A DNA stretch of 64,000 bases from a virus: IMG/VR virus record IMGVR_UViG_3300014838_000016, positions 1 through 64,000 of that record; one strand, given 5' to 3'. The position numbers were made by a program, and so were the translations under genes. How positions within the stretch are numbered: the stretch's first letter is position 1; each line of letters starts with the position of its first letter. Below are positions 8,920 to 17,111 of this stretch, one piece after another. The notes under the pieces were generated by a model that was given only the letters and a program-made list of their open reading frames with translations, did not search any database and had not been told where the DNA came from.

Positions 8920-9525
8920 ATGAACGATCCGCTGCTGAAGAAGATCAAGCTCAAGTCGCCTGAGGAAATTATAACTCGCGCCAGAGATATTATTAGCAGA
9001 CACCGCCGTCGCTTCCTCTCGCGGAATCTTCACCCCTGCCCCGGAAATTGCGCTATGGCGGAAATGATGGGCCGTAGGGTCACGGGTTGTTCTGGCTGTG
9101 AATCCATTGACCCAAACAAATGCCTCCGTCCCGACAAATTCAAGCCCGCGTATTCCAAGGAAGAACTTGCGGCTCAGTTTGCCGAAGAGCTTCGAGACCC
9201 GGGAACCCTTCTCAGGGACTATCGAGATGTGGTAGTATTCTTCTGGGTGCTAGGTGCGTTTGACGAGGAAAAACGAGTAGACGAAGAGATCGTTTCGAAA
9301 GTGGAGAAAAAACATGTGGAAGCTGGAAGTTCCGCTGCAAACCCAAGTCGAGATGGGTCAACTGCGATACCATCTCAGGACGTACCGACTGATAGCCATC
9401 CTCCTGATCGGCGGGATAACGACGCTGGCACTGGTGATGCGGACGCAGAACCAAACTATAACAGGGCAGAGAGCAACTATTCGTCAGTTGATGCAAGATT
9501 GTCCAGTCGCACCAAAGTGACATAA
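8920..9525 (+). CDS. Cys-rich hypothetical protein with a dual-coding tail
   Basis: The first 130 residues look like a real folded protein, with a Cys cluster at about residues 45-68 (CPGNCAMAEMMG, CSGCES, NKCL) that could bind zinc or an iron-sulphur cluster. From about residue 132 the frame turns into a hydrophilic low-complexity Ser/Asp/Asn/Pro tail. That tail overlaps another reading frame (9314-9520) which looks more like true coding sequence. The stop TAA overlaps the ATG of the next gene at 9525. The tail may be real dual coding or a run-on after loss of an earlier stop. Confidence 0.6.
   Translation: MNDPLLKKIKLKSPEEIITRARDIISRHRRRFLSRNLHPCPGNCAMAEMMGRRVTGCSGCESIDPNKCLRPDKFKPAYSKEELAAQFAEELRDPGTLLRDYRDVVVFFWVLGAFDEEKRVDEEIVSKVEKKHVEAGSSAANPSRDGSTAIPSQDVPTDSHPPDRRDNDAGTGDADAEPNYNRAESNYSSVDARLSSRTKVT
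9314..9520 (+). CDS. small single-pass membrane protein embedded in the preceding gene
   Basis: This 68-residue protein has one clear membrane segment (about residues 27-43, IAILLIGGITTLALVM) flanked by Arg, with a short hydrophilic C-terminal part ending CPVAPK. It lies wholly inside the end of the previous gene, in another frame. Its third codon positions are rich in G and C, unlike the overlapping frame, which argues it is real. The GGAG at 9302-9305 offers a ribosome binding site. Its shape would fit a spanin-like or other small phage membrane protein, but nothing proves a function. Confidence 0.5.
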   Translation: MWKLEVPLQTQVEMGQLRYHLRTYRLIAILLIGGITTLALVMRTQNQTITGQRATIRQLMQDCPVAPK

Positions 9526-10250
9526 TGGAACCAGTTAACATCCCGCTGCTTATGGAGAAGGTGGACGCCCTCTACGAGGATGCGGTCAAGCGTGGGAAGC
9601 CATTCACCAAACTGAGCGCCACTCGGGACAAGATCATCGCCGAGCGTGGATGGAAGCCCGCCGCCAGTTACATCGACGCCAACTTTGATCGGGTGTTGAC
9701 CGAATTCAAGATCACCTACATTCCCAAGGTTCTATCCCCCGGCCCAATGTTCCTGTTTCCCATCACGGACACAGAGGGTGAGATCAATTACGCCCAGACC
9801 AAGCCACTTCTCGGCAGCCCGTACTACGGCAAGAAATACTACCGATTGGGTATAGAGCCCACAGGCCCACAATGGCTGGGGAACAGTATGCGTGCCATTC
9901 GCACCATCGTTGAGACGGGTGTGGCGGGACTGGTGGAGGGGCCGTTCGACTGGCTGGCGTGCAAGCTTCTCTTCCCCGACTCCCCCGTACTCTGTCCGCT
10001 GACGAAGCGCATCGGGAAAGATCACCAAGCCTATCTGCGATTGCTCGGGATTCACACCCTGTATTTCATGTACGACAATGAAGCGGATTTGAAAGGGTAC
10101 TCGGCTGCCCGCAGTCAGTCACGGGATTTTCAAGCCATCCCCATGATGAAGTGTCACAACCTGCCGTGTCCCGCACCCGACCCCAGCGAGGCTCTCAAGA
10201 ACTACGACACAGCGCAGCAGCTTAAAACGTTGCTAAAAGGCTTGCGTTAA
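9525..10250 (+). CDS. TOPRIM-domain DNA primase-like protein
   Basis: This 241-residue protein carries a TOPRIM fold like the catalytic centre of DnaG-type primases. The first acidic motif is LVEGPFD at 136-142 (Glu138, Asp142). The second is MYDNEADLKG at 182-191, in place of the usual DxD. No zinc-binding N-terminal domain and no helicase domain are visible, so it is shorter than classical primases. Its start overlaps the previous stop by one base (TAATG). It groups with the clamp-like, clamp-loader and Rad50-like genes. It could instead be a topoisomerase-like or OLD-type accessory TOPRIM protein. Confidence 0.7.
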   Translation: MEPVNIPLLMEKVDALYEDAVKRGKPFTKLSATRDKIIAERGWKPAASYIDANFDRVLTEFKITYIPKVLSPGPMFLFPITDTEGEINYAQTKPLLGSPYYGKKYYRLGIEPTGPQWLGNSMRAIRTIVETGVAGLVEGPFDWLACKLLFPDSPVLCPLTKRIGKDHQAYLRLLGIHTLYFMYDNEADLKGYSAARSQSRDFQAIPMMKCHNLPCPAPDPSEALKNYDTAQQLKTLLKGLR

Positions 10251-10260
10251 CCCCGTGTTT

Positions 10261-10268
10261 GGTATTAG
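10261..10268 (+). promoter_or_regulatory. extended -10 promoter (GGTATTAG), leaderless type
   Basis: GGTATTAG ends six bases before the ATG at 10275. No ribosome binding site lies between them. Confidence 0.7.
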
Positions 10269-10274
10269 GATAGT

Positions 10275-10646
10275 ATGAGCGACCTAAGTAAAACAGACCT
10301 GATCGAGGTTCTTCAGGTCAATGCGGAAGTTCGAAACGATCCTAACAGGCCAACTTTCGCCCGCGAGATTCAAGCTTTCGACGAAATTGATTGTGAGATA
10401 GCCCTCTACGAAGCCGACCATCTGGTTGATGAGTACATGGAGCAATACCGCGCTCGCTTCTCGAATCCAGAGATGTTCGAGGAATTCGTCAAGGTCTACC
10501 GTGGAAAATTCCGTGAAGATATCAAGGAGTTTATTTCCACGGCACGGGAGGCTTTGAAAGCTGCTGGTCACGGTCCCAAAGACACCACGTCGTGGGGTTG
10601 GGGCGATGACGGATATCACAAAGAGGATGACGATGGCGGCGTCTAA
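10275..10646 (+). CDS. hypothetical protein, 123 aa
   Basis: This is an acidic helical protein with a Gly/Trp/Asp-rich C-terminal tail (WGWGDDGYHKEDDDGG). It is read from its own leaderless-type promoter and overlaps the next gene by 14 bases. I recognise no family. Confidence 0.65.
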   Translation: MSDLSKTDLIEVLQVNAEVRNDPNRPTFAREIQAFDEIDCEIALYEADHLVDEYMEQYRARFSNPEMFEEFVKVYRGKFREDIKEFISTAREALKAAGHGPKDTTSWGWGDDGYHKEDDDGGV

Positions 10647-10836
10647 CGAAGCACTGGCGAAAGTACACATGGCAATCATTTACATGGCGCAAGAAAGAGC
10701 GTTCGGACTGATTATCGATTTCCCTCCTGAAGTCAAGCATCTGGCGGACAAAAGGCTCGGTGATTTAACCGAGGAAGAGTGCGGACAATTGGCGAAAGCA
10801 GGCATGGAAGCCCACGCCAAAGCACTAGGGTTGTAG
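10633..10836 (+). CDS. hypothetical protein, 67 aa
   Basis: This is a small helical protein of unknown function. AAGAGG at 10621-10626 sits six bases before the ATG at 10633, so I prefer that start over the in-frame ATGs at 10606 and 10627. It ends 2 bases before the first GIY-YIG endonuclease gene. Confidence 0.6.
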   Translation: MAASNEALAKVHMAIIYMAQERAFGLIIDFPPEVKHLADKRLGDLTEEECGQLAKAGMEAHAKALGL

Positions 10837-10838
10837 AT

Positions 10839-11540
10839 ATGGGGCTGGTTTATCTCATCCGCAACAAAGTCACGGGCAAAGTCTATGTAGGCAAGACCAC
10901 TCGCACCGTGCTTCGACGTTGGACAACCCATATTTTCGCCGCCAAACGTGGAGAGCGTTCGAGATTCTATAACGCAATCCGTAAATACGGCAAAGATGCA
11001 TTTGAAGTAGAGATTTTAGGTAGCGCGTTGGATGGAGCCGCGTTGAATCGTTTGGAGATGGACTATATAGTGCTTTATGGTTCACGCAATCCTCAATGGG
11101 GGTACAACATAACGGTCGGCGGGGATGGGGCAGGTTCGGGACCTGACAACCCGAATTACGGAAAACCCGGTTCTAATCTGGGACGGAAATTTCCACCTGA
11201 GTTCGGTATAAACGTGAGTTTAGGAAAGAAGGGAATCAAGGTTTCCGAAGAGGCACGTCAGAACATTATCAACGGTTTGATGGGTCGCAGCCCAACGGAG
11301 ACTACGCGCCAGAAATTGGCTCAAGGGAAACTAGGTGCCCTCAATCCTAATTGGAAAAAACCTCATTCTACAGCATGGAAAGAGCGGAACAGCAAAACGT
11401 TTAAGGATCGAATTTGGATAAGTTATTTGGGCACGCCACTTGAAGTCAAACGAGTAAAATCTTCAGAGCTACAGCAGTATCTTGAGAAAGGTTGGGTACA
11501 AGGACGATGGAACCGAAGAGTACGCACATTGTCGAAATAG
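10839..11540 (+). CDS. GIY-YIG homing endonuclease
   Basis: This is a site-specific DNA endonuclease of the free-standing homing type. The N-terminal catalytic domain shows the VYLI...VYVGKT pair at residues 4-21, then a conserved Arg (RRW) and a Glu (RLEMDYI near residue 72). The C-terminal half contains NUMOD-like DNA-binding repeats (GRKFPPEFG, SEEARQNI, TETTRQKLAQGK). The 233-residue protein is complete. It lies directly before an RNA ligase gene and overlaps its start, which suggests the endonuclease moved in at this spot. Confidence 0.9.
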   Translation: MGLVYLIRNKVTGKVYVGKTTRTVLRRWTTHIFAAKRGERSRFYNAIRKYGKDAFEVEILGSALDGAALNRLEMDYIVLYGSRNPQWGYNITVGGDGAGSGPDNPNYGKPGSNLGRKFPPEFGINVSLGKKGIKVSEEARQNIINGLMGRSPTETTRQKLAQGKLGALNPNWKKPHSTAWKERNSKTFKDRIWISYLGTPLEVKRVKSSELQQYLEKGWVQGRWNRRVRTLSK

Positions 11541-12754
11541 TTCCTGTTACGCTAGAACCACATCCCGATCCAGAAACCACATCCCTTAGCATTGTTAAGG
11601 TGTATCAGTACGCGGTGGTCGTTAGGACAGAAGACTGGATTGGTGCCAATAAAGCCGCGTATGTGCCCCCAGACAACATTTTGCCCGACAAGCCCGAGTT
11701 CCGCTACCTGAAAATCACTGGCAACACCCAAAAGGAGTTGAAGGAGATTGACGGCCTTGAACAAAACCTTAGGGATGGCGTGTCTTTCTGCCGTGCAATC
11801 CACGGTCGCGATAATGATGACGATGGCGTCTGCCGCTGCAATGAACGGTATGCGGACGAACTCATCTTACGTCGTGCGGCTCTTGAAGCCAAGATCGACG
11901 CCAACACCAAGTACCTGCGTGTCGCCGTGAAGAAGCTGCGCGGCGTAATATCCATGGGAATGCTACTTCCCTGCCCAGAAGGTGCGGAGATCGGCGACGA
12001 CGTGGCTGAGCTTCTCGGCATCACGCACTACGAGCCCCCGACAATGGATGAGATCGAGGGCGGGCGTAAGCACGCGGGCGACGACGTGGCTTCCCCGCCA
12101 GCGGGCGTGTACGCCCCAATATACGACGTGGAGAGCGTGTACAAGTACGCCGACCTGTTTGAGCCGGGCGAATTGGTCTACGTTTCTGAGAAGCTTGACG
12201 GACAGAACGCCCGATTCGTGGCATCGTCGGGTAACAACGAGAGCTACGTCGAGCGTAGCGAGAGCGGACGTGTGCAAACGTGCACCAACGTGGATATGCA
12301 CGCTGGGTCCCGCAAGGAATGGAAGAAAAAAGGCGGCTCCAACTGGTGGAGGGTGCAAGATCAGAACCCTTGGATTCCAAAATGGTGCCACGAAAATCAG
12401 GAGCAAGTCCTGTACGGGGAGAACTTCGGCTGGGTGAGCGAACTCAAGTACGGGGCAAAGCAAGGTCAACTGTGGTTCCGTTCCTTCGACATCTTGATCG
12501 GTAGCGAGTGGATGGACGCCGAGCCGTTCAGGGCAGCTTTCTACCCTGACCAACGTGTGCCCGATTTCGGGATCATGCCGTTTGACTTCGAGAAGCTTCA
12601 GAAGCTCGCCGATGGACCGTCTCTCATTCTGGGAGCGAACCACATGCGTGAGGGGATTGTAATCAAGCCCCTCAAGGAACGCCGTCACTACAAACTGGGG
12701 CGTGTCATGGTCAAAATGGTGAGTAATAGTTACTTGGAGAAGAAGGCAAGGTAA
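11507..12754 (+). CDS. RNA ligase, DRB0094 (DraRnl/Rnl5) family
   Basis: This 415-residue enzyme would seal RNA ends with ATP. It has the arrangement of the Deinococcus DraRnl family: an N-terminal OB-like domain (about 1-170), here with a charged helical insertion around 73-135, then the nucleotidyltransferase domain. The nucleophile motif is SEKLDGQNARF, with Lys229. Motif IV is REGIVIKP and motif V is VMVKMVS near the C-terminus. The start is ambiguous: ATG 11507, or an in-frame TTG at 11492 with GAGAAAGG close ahead. It overlaps the preceding GIY-YIG gene by 34 bases. With the kinase/phosphatase and Rnl1-type ligase further on, it suggests RNA repair. Confidence 0.88.
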   Translation: MEPKSTHIVEIVPVTLEPHPDPETTSLSIVKVYQYAVVVRTEDWIGANKAAYVPPDNILPDKPEFRYLKITGNTQKELKEIDGLEQNLRDGVSFCRAIHGRDNDDDGVCRCNERYADELILRRAALEAKIDANTKYLRVAVKKLRGVISMGMLLPCPEGAEIGDDVAELLGITHYEPPTMDEIEGGRKHAGDDVASPPAGVYAPIYDVESVYKYADLFEPGELVYVSEKLDGQNARFVASSGNNESYVERSESGRVQTCTNVDMHAGSRKEWKKKGGSNWWRVQDQNPWIPKWCHENQEQVLYGENFGWVSELKYGAKQGQLWFRSFDILIGSEWMDAEPFRAAFYPDQRVPDFGIMPFDFEKLQKLADGPSLILGANHMREGIVIKPLKERRHYKLGRVMVKMVSNSYLEKKAR

Positions 12755-13017
12755 TGAGCATCCCCATTCTCCGGCAAGTCTACGCTTACGGCGGGCTACT
12801 TGTTGTCATCGCTGGCGGCGTAGGCTTTTGCGAGCTTATTAGCTGGCTCTTTCCGCCCCGAAAGGACGGCGGGTCGTGGGGCTTCGGTCATGGGTTTGAC
12901 TGGATACCACGAGGGCCTGACGGGAAGCCCGACTGGAAGAAATTCCACGATGAACTCGACGAAATCGGCAAAACCGTAAAAATCGAAGAGGAAGAGATGA
13001 CAGCTTCCGCAAAATAG
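12754..13017 (+). CDS. small membrane protein, 87 aa
   Basis: One N-terminal membrane helix (about residues 12-33, with LLVVIAGGVGFCELI) is followed by a Gly/Trp/Pro segment and a charged cytoplasmic-type tail. It is translationally coupled to the RNA ligase through a TAATG overlap. The function is unknown. Confidence 0.7.
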   Translation: MSIPILRQVYAYGGLLVVIAGGVGFCELISWLFPPRKDGGSWGFGHGFDWIPRGPDGKPDWKKFHDELDEIGKTVKIEEEEMTASAK

Positions 13018-13025
13018 GGTATTAG
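13018..13025 (+). promoter_or_regulatory. extended -10 promoter (GGTATTAG), leaderless type
   Basis: GGTATTAG overlaps the end of the previous gene's stop region and ends five bases before the ATG at 13031. Confidence 0.7.
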
Positions 13026-13030
13026 GCATT

Positions 13031-13279
13031 ATGAGCCGAGGATGTCCAATCGACGACGAAACGCAGTACAGCCGCCACAGCAATTACCCCCCAGCTTTGA
13101 AGGTGGAGATGTCACACGGGCAGTTGCGGGAGTTAGGCAAGTCTGTCCGCAAGGAAGAGTTCACCACCGCTCAAGTGCAGGCATTTCTCGCCCTGTATCA
13201 ACGCGAACTGGACGAGTTGTTAGGTCAGACAGTTCGCGAATTCATCATCAAGAAGATAGGAAAACAGTATGGCAACTGA
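13031..13279 (+). CDS. hypothetical protein, 82 aa
   Basis: This is a soluble helical protein with a charged C-terminal helix (VREFIIKKIGKQYGN). It is read from a leaderless-type promoter and overlaps the next gene by 11 bases. I recognise no family. Confidence 0.65.
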   Translation: MSRGCPIDDETQYSRHSNYPPALKVEMSHGQLRELGKSVRKEEFTTAQVQAFLALYQRELDELLGQTVREFIIKKIGKQYGN

Positions 13280-13592
13280 ACCACGCGACGTAGAGACCTG
13301 CGTAACAACCCGCGTTGAAGTCTATAAAGCTATCGACTCGGAGCGCGATTTCCAAGATAATTTCGTTATGCCAGAGCGTCGTTACTATCGCACTCACACG
13401 CTGGGTGAATTTGTCCTGATGCTCAATCAGTACGCGGCCCAAGCGCAGGACAAGTGGACGCACCACACCGACGCGGCCAGTCCTGACGAGTTCCCCATTT
13501 CACTGCACGAGGTCCGTAAGATTGCGGCGTTAGCCGTTCGCTGTATGGAACAGCATGGAGCACCGCACAGAGTTGTAGCCGCTGGCAAGTAG
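13269..13592 (+). CDS. hypothetical protein with a MazG/DUF550-like helical pattern
   Basis: This 107-residue protein has the pattern KAIDSERDFQDNF, then HTLGEFVLMLNQYA and LHEVRKIAALAVRCMEQHG. A similar pattern is seen in small all-helical phage proteins related to nucleotide pyrophosphohydrolases. The EXXE metal-binding pairs of true MazG enzymes are not obvious, so catalytic activity is doubtful. AGGAAAAC ahead of the ATG is a fair ribosome binding site. Confidence 0.6.
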   Translation: MATEPRDVETCVTTRVEVYKAIDSERDFQDNFVMPERRYYRTHTLGEFVLMLNQYAAQAQDKWTHHTDAASPDEFPISLHEVRKIAALAVRCMEQHGAPHRVVAAGK

Positions 13593-13593
13593 T

Positions 13594-13601
13594 GGTAGAA
13601 T
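13594..13601 (+). promoter_or_regulatory. extended -10 promoter (GGTAGAAT), leaderless type
   Basis: GGTAGAAT ends eight bases before the ATG at 13610, so the transcript should begin at or just before the start codon. Confidence 0.6.
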
Positions 13602-13609
13602 GAGGTATT

Positions 13610-13912
13610 ATGCGAATTGAAGGTTCTCCAAAATCCAAAGCCATGAAGCGCGGCACCGATAAACAGGTCGCCGCCGCGCTTGGTGTTGATCTCTGCCTAA
13701 CTAAGATGGTCGGTAAGCTGGAACTCAATGCCACACAATCAACGGATTTCGCTCTCCTCAGAGAACTCTTCTGGGTGTTTATGGGCGGTGGTGCTGGTGG
13801 TGGGGGAAGCATCGACATCACCAATGCCAAGGGTGAGAAATTCACCTACACGAGTCCGAACAAAGAAGAACTCAAGAAACTCAAATCCAAGAAATCAGTA
13901 GGGGTGAACTAA
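13610..13912 (+). CDS. hypothetical protein with Gly-rich linker, 100 aa
   Basis: A basic N-terminal part is joined through a poly-Gly stretch (GGGAGGGG, about residues 59-66) to a lysine-rich C-terminus. The Gly linker suggests two short functional parts. The stop overlaps the ATG of the next gene (TAATG). Confidence 0.65.
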   Translation: MRIEGSPKSKAMKRGTDKQVAAALGVDLCLTKMVGKLELNATQSTDFALLRELFWVFMGGGAGGGGSIDITNAKGEKFTYTSPNKEELKKLKSKKSVGVN

Positions 13913-14235
13913 TGGGACTCCAGCAGATCGCCAATCAATACGACAATAAAGCCAACCATCTCGCTCTCCGATACGGGGGCGAGTTGAATAGAGTGGTTGG
14001 TCACACGCGGAAAGACGGGAAACCTGTCTCAGTGACTCTGGCCGATGTTATTCAGAACTACCGCACCAATGCGGACAGGGTGCGGGCTTTGATCCTCCCC
14101 GAGGATGAAGTTACCGCCGAGACGCAGTGGCAGCTTGAGGGCGAAGAAGCGATGGCTCTCGCATCGGGCAAAAAGGTAACCGCAAAAGACAAAGTTGCCA
14201 ACCCCAAGGAACTAATCGAGAAGGCGAATAAATGA
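13912..14235 (+). CDS. hypothetical protein, 107 aa
   Basis: This is a soluble protein of unknown function that starts on the stop of the previous gene. It is followed by the second GIY-YIG endonuclease after 4 bases, so it borders a homing insertion. Confidence 0.65.
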   Translation: MGLQQIANQYDNKANHLALRYGGELNRVVGHTRKDGKPVSVTLADVIQNYRTNADRVRALILPEDEVTAETQWQLEGEEAMALASGKKVTAKDKVANPKELIEKANK

Positions 14236-14239
14236 GAGA

Positions 14240-14869
14240 ATGGGAATTAGTCACTTGGCGATAGTTTATCTCATTGAGAACTCGCTTAATGGCAAGGTTT
14301 ATGTTGGAAAGACGGAGCGAGGACTGCTAGCTAGGTGGAAACAGCACATTAAGGCCGCAGAAAAGGGCAGTTCACTGTTGTTACACCGAGCTATTTGTAA
14401 GCATGGTGTGGAGAATTTTACCGTTAATGCCCTGTGTGAAGTCCCAGTTGTAGGGTTGAATGAAGCCGAACGGATGTATATCACCCAGTACAAATCCTAC
14501 CCACCCAACCGAGGTTTTGGGTATAATATGAGCCCGGGAGGGGATGGTGGGGTAGAGATAGGGAAAATTTCTGGAAGCCGCCCTCGGTCTGATCGTCAGA
14601 AAGAACAGACCCGTAAGTTGAATGAGTTGCAGCGACAGCCGATTTCCGATGAGACACGTCGTTTATTGAGTGAGTGGCAGCGAGGGGATAAGAATCCACG
14701 TTTCGGTAAGAATTATGTTATGCCAAAATCGACAAAACAAAAGATCGCTGAAGCCCAATTACAGGTCTACCGTGACCCACAAATGCGTCTTAAACAATCC
14801 ACAGCACAGAAAAAACGAGTATTGAGTAATGAAGCGTTGCTAAGAATATGCAGGTATTACCAAACCTAA
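14240..14869 (+). CDS. GIY-YIG homing endonuclease with a frameshifted C-terminus
   Basis: The catalytic GIY-YIG domain is intact: AIVYLIENS and VYVGKTERG are followed by LARWKQH and NEAERMYI. NUMOD-type DNA-binding repeats follow (SDETRRLLSEWQRG, PKSTKQKIAEAQL). The frame stops at 14869 with an odd ending (RICRYYQT). In the +1 frame, from about 14844 to the TGA at 14964-14966, the text reads as one more NUMOD repeat (KPKSTKTRQRMSASAK) and ends one base before the next gene's ATG. A single indel near 14841-14853 therefore seems to have cut the last 38 or so residues. The catalytic part may still work. Confidence 0.85.
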   Translation: MGISHLAIVYLIENSLNGKVYVGKTERGLLARWKQHIKAAEKGSSLLLHRAICKHGVENFTVNALCEVPVVGLNEAERMYITQYKSYPPNRGFGYNMSPGGDGGVEIGKISGSRPRSDRQKEQTRKLNELQRQPISDETRRLLSEWQRGDKNPRFGKNYVMPKSTKQKIAEAQLQVYRDPQMRLKQSTAQKKRVLSNEALLRICRYYQT

Positions 14870-14967
14870 AAGTACAAAAACACGTCAACGAATGAGCGCC
14901 TCAGCGAAATTGAGGGCATTGAGAAATGTTCGCAATTCAAAAGGGCAATTCGTGGGAGTAAAATGAG

Positions 14968-16170
14968 ATGTTTTCACGTTCCAATTGGGCAGTATTCGGC
15001 ATCAAGCAGTCCACAGAACAAGCTGTCATCGACGGTCTTGGTGACTTCCCTAGTCAGGAAACAGCCGTTGAGAAAGCCAAGGCGGACAAAATTCCGACCT
15101 TCGGTATCAACCCATTTGCACAGCCCCGTTTGGACGAGAACGGCTCTCTTGGAATCATCACCAGCAAGGACTTCCAACTAAGCGACCACGCTTACGGATT
15201 CTGGCTCTGCCTCAATAACCAGAAAGATGTAACCGACGCCGCCTCGAAGAAAGAACAGATTGCTTACGACGAGATGGGCAAGCCATTCAAGTTTCTAAAC
15301 AAGGAGGAGAAGGCGGCTGTCGAACTGGCGGTCACCGCATCCGCCGTTGTGGAGCGCAAGCAGTTTCCAGTGCTCGTGGACTTCGCGAACGAACGGGTCT
15401 ACGCCGCCGCTACAGCCGAGGAAGACGTTGAAACGGTTCGGGCCGTCTTACAGGAACTCGGAGCCGAAACCTTTGCCGTCGCGTGGCAATTCGGCGGTTA
15501 CGATTGGGTGACTAGATTCCTCAACATCGTCAACGAGAAGACGAAATTCGTTGATGAAATGGCGAGTCGAGCCGAAGAACTCCAGCGTTTCCGCAAGGAT
15601 GAGATCGAGAAGATGGACGACAAAGCGATGGAAAGCATCGTCAGCAACTTCTACGCCCTGAGCGAATTGGAAACAAGTCAATGGTGCGGTCTCACCACAC
15701 CTGCCCGCATTCGTATGTATAAGCCCGCCGACCCCATAGGAACAGCAGGGCCTAGTCTGACGTTCAGCCTTCTGCGACTCAGCGATGATTCGGAAGTGGC
15801 GGCATCCGCCGTGGTCTTCCAGTCCCTCACTTCCAAATTCATCAAGAAAACGGATGAAGAGAAGCAGGTCCGCAAGGATTTATTCACCCTCGATCTGAAC
15901 GACAACATCAATCTATTGGAAGCGGGTGCGGGATTGCTTCGTGGCTTTGATTTGCCGGGATTCAAGAAAGAGATCAAGACGGCAATTAAGGCGCAAACCT
16001 CTCCGCTGGAGATTTCTGATTACTGGAAGCTCTGGCTTACAGACATGCGGGAAGCTGTCGCCATGTTTGTGGACAACGTGACCGAGACCCTCGGCCTTGA
16101 CAAAAAGAAGTTTGGCTTGCTTCCCTTTACGGAAGAGAGCTTACCGAAAGAGACCGTGGAGGTCGCATGA
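14968..16170 (+). CDS. RdgC-like exonuclease/recombination-associated protein (tentative)
   Basis: This 400-residue protein has features reminiscent of RdgC, a ring-forming DNA-binding protein that modulates RecA. These are an N-terminal strand-rich region, a segment QFPVLVDFANERVYAAA followed by a helix, and an acidic second half. The match is weak and RdgC is usually shorter (about 300 residues). It is followed by a coupled 89-residue protein (ATGA overlap). Its place between a homing endonuclease and a Nudix gene fits nucleic-acid metabolism. It could equally be an unknown phage protein. Confidence 0.4.
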   Translation: MFSRSNWAVFGIKQSTEQAVIDGLGDFPSQETAVEKAKADKIPTFGINPFAQPRLDENGSLGIITSKDFQLSDHAYGFWLCLNNQKDVTDAASKKEQIAYDEMGKPFKFLNKEEKAAVELAVTASAVVERKQFPVLVDFANERVYAAATAEEDVETVRAVLQELGAETFAVAWQFGGYDWVTRFLNIVNEKTKFVDEMASRAEELQRFRKDEIEKMDDKAMESIVSNFYALSELETSQWCGLTTPARIRMYKPADPIGTAGPSLTFSLLRLSDDSEVAASAVVFQSLTSKFIKKTDEEKQVRKDLFTLDLNDNINLLEAGAGLLRGFDLPGFKKEIKTAIKAQTSPLEISDYWKLWLTDMREAVAMFVDNVTETLGLDKKKFGLLPFTEESLPKETVEVA

Positions 16171-16436
16171 AACCACAGGAAATAGATCAGGAGAAGTTTC
16201 TCAACTGGATTAAGGCGTACCTTGAGCGGTCGGCGAAGGACCTTGAAGCGATGCGTGATGCGTTCTACGACTTTGTTAACGCCGGACTAGACGAGCAGGC
16301 AGAGCAACAGCTAAAGGACATGATCGTTAAGCAGGGTGTTCATGCGATGCTTCTTGATGAAGTTATGGAAGCCGAAGAGTACGCTGGGCTGCTGGAAGTT
16401 GTGCAGAAGATGTCCGAAGGCGCACCCAAGGCATAA
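16167..16436 (+). CDS. hypothetical helical protein, 89 aa
   Basis: This is an acidic, almost wholly helical protein. It is translationally coupled to the RdgC-like gene by an ATGA overlap and may work with it. No family is recognised. Confidence 0.65.
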   Translation: MKPQEIDQEKFLNWIKAYLERSAKDLEAMRDAFYDFVNAGLDEQAEQQLKDMIVKQGVHAMLLDEVMEAEEYAGLLEVVQKMSEGAPKA

Positions 16437-16441
16437 CGATT

Positions 16442-16609
16442 ATGAAAACTCAAGTCGTCCCGTCGTACCATGACCCAAAGCTGTTCGCCGTAGAGATTAG
16501 TCAGGGAGTTCAATCCTTTCGGCTGGATTACACGGCGACAAAAGAAGAGTGCCTGTGGATGGCGAAGATGTTCCGAAAGGCACTGAAGGCTCACGACGAG
16601 GCGAAATGA
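16442..16609 (+). CDS. small hypothetical protein, 55 aa
   Basis: This short gene fits exactly between its neighbours, 5 bases after the preceding stop. The protein begins MKTQVVPSYHDPKLF and ends in a helix rich in Lys and Ala. Good codon usage and tight spacing support it despite its size. Confidence 0.6.
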   Translation: MKTQVVPSYHDPKLFAVEISQGVQSFRLDYTATKEECLWMAKMFRKALKAHDEAK

Positions 16610-16622
16610 AAGGAAGAACAAC

Positions 16623-17111
16623 ATGTCTGAAAATTTACCCCGTGTCGGAGTGGCGACCATCGTAGTGAACGTGGGACATAATGTCCTGCTGGGCCGCTCC
16701 ACCAAAGAACAAACCAAGGGCCAGTGGATCATACCGGGCGGTAAGATCGAGCCGTTTGAGACCATTCAAGAAGCCTCTACCCGCGAGACTCTTGAGGAGA
16801 CGGGCATTCAGGTCGATAGTCAGGAGATGCTCTTTGTTTCCGAAAGAGTTAACCCGCCCATTGAGCACCGCATTGTGGTCTACGTGAGCGGACAGGCAGT
16901 CGGCGGCGTGTTGCGCTCGACCTTTACCGAGGAAGATGAACTAAGCGAAGTCCGTTGGGTAGACCCCCGCGATCTCGGCTTTTACCAACATGAGATGAGT
17001 GAGATGACCATCGAAGCTTTTTTGAAGTACAGCTACGTGCTGAGGGCGAAAGCTGCCCAACAAGTGCAACAGATGGCACAGAATCCACCGAACCAAGGAG
17101 CGCCTAATTGA
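16623..17111 (+). CDS. Nudix hydrolase
   Basis: Nudix enzymes hydrolyse nucleoside diphosphates linked to another group, such as oxidised nucleotides, NADH, ADP-ribose or RNA caps. The full Nudix box is present: Gly40, Glu46, then RETLEETGI at 54-62, matching GX5EX7REUXEEXGU. The 162-residue length is usual. AAGGAAG lies ahead of the ATG at 16623. The C-terminus has a Gln/Asn/Pro-rich extension. The substrate cannot be told from sequence; phage Nudix proteins may clean nucleotide pools or act on RNA 5' ends. Confidence 0.9.
   Translation: MSENLPRVGVATIVVNVGHNVLLGRSTKEQTKGQWIIPGGKIEPFETIQEASTRETLEETGIQVDSQEMLFVSERVNPPIEHRIVVYVSGQAVGGVLRSTFTEEDELSEVRWVDPRDLGFYQHEMSEMTIEAFLKYSYVLRAKAAQQVQQMAQNPPNQGAPN

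Noticed and set aside
11963-12688. Minus-strand open frame of 241 codons opposite the RNA ligase
   Set aside because: The plus strand here encodes clear ligase motifs; the reverse frame reflects GC-rich codons only.
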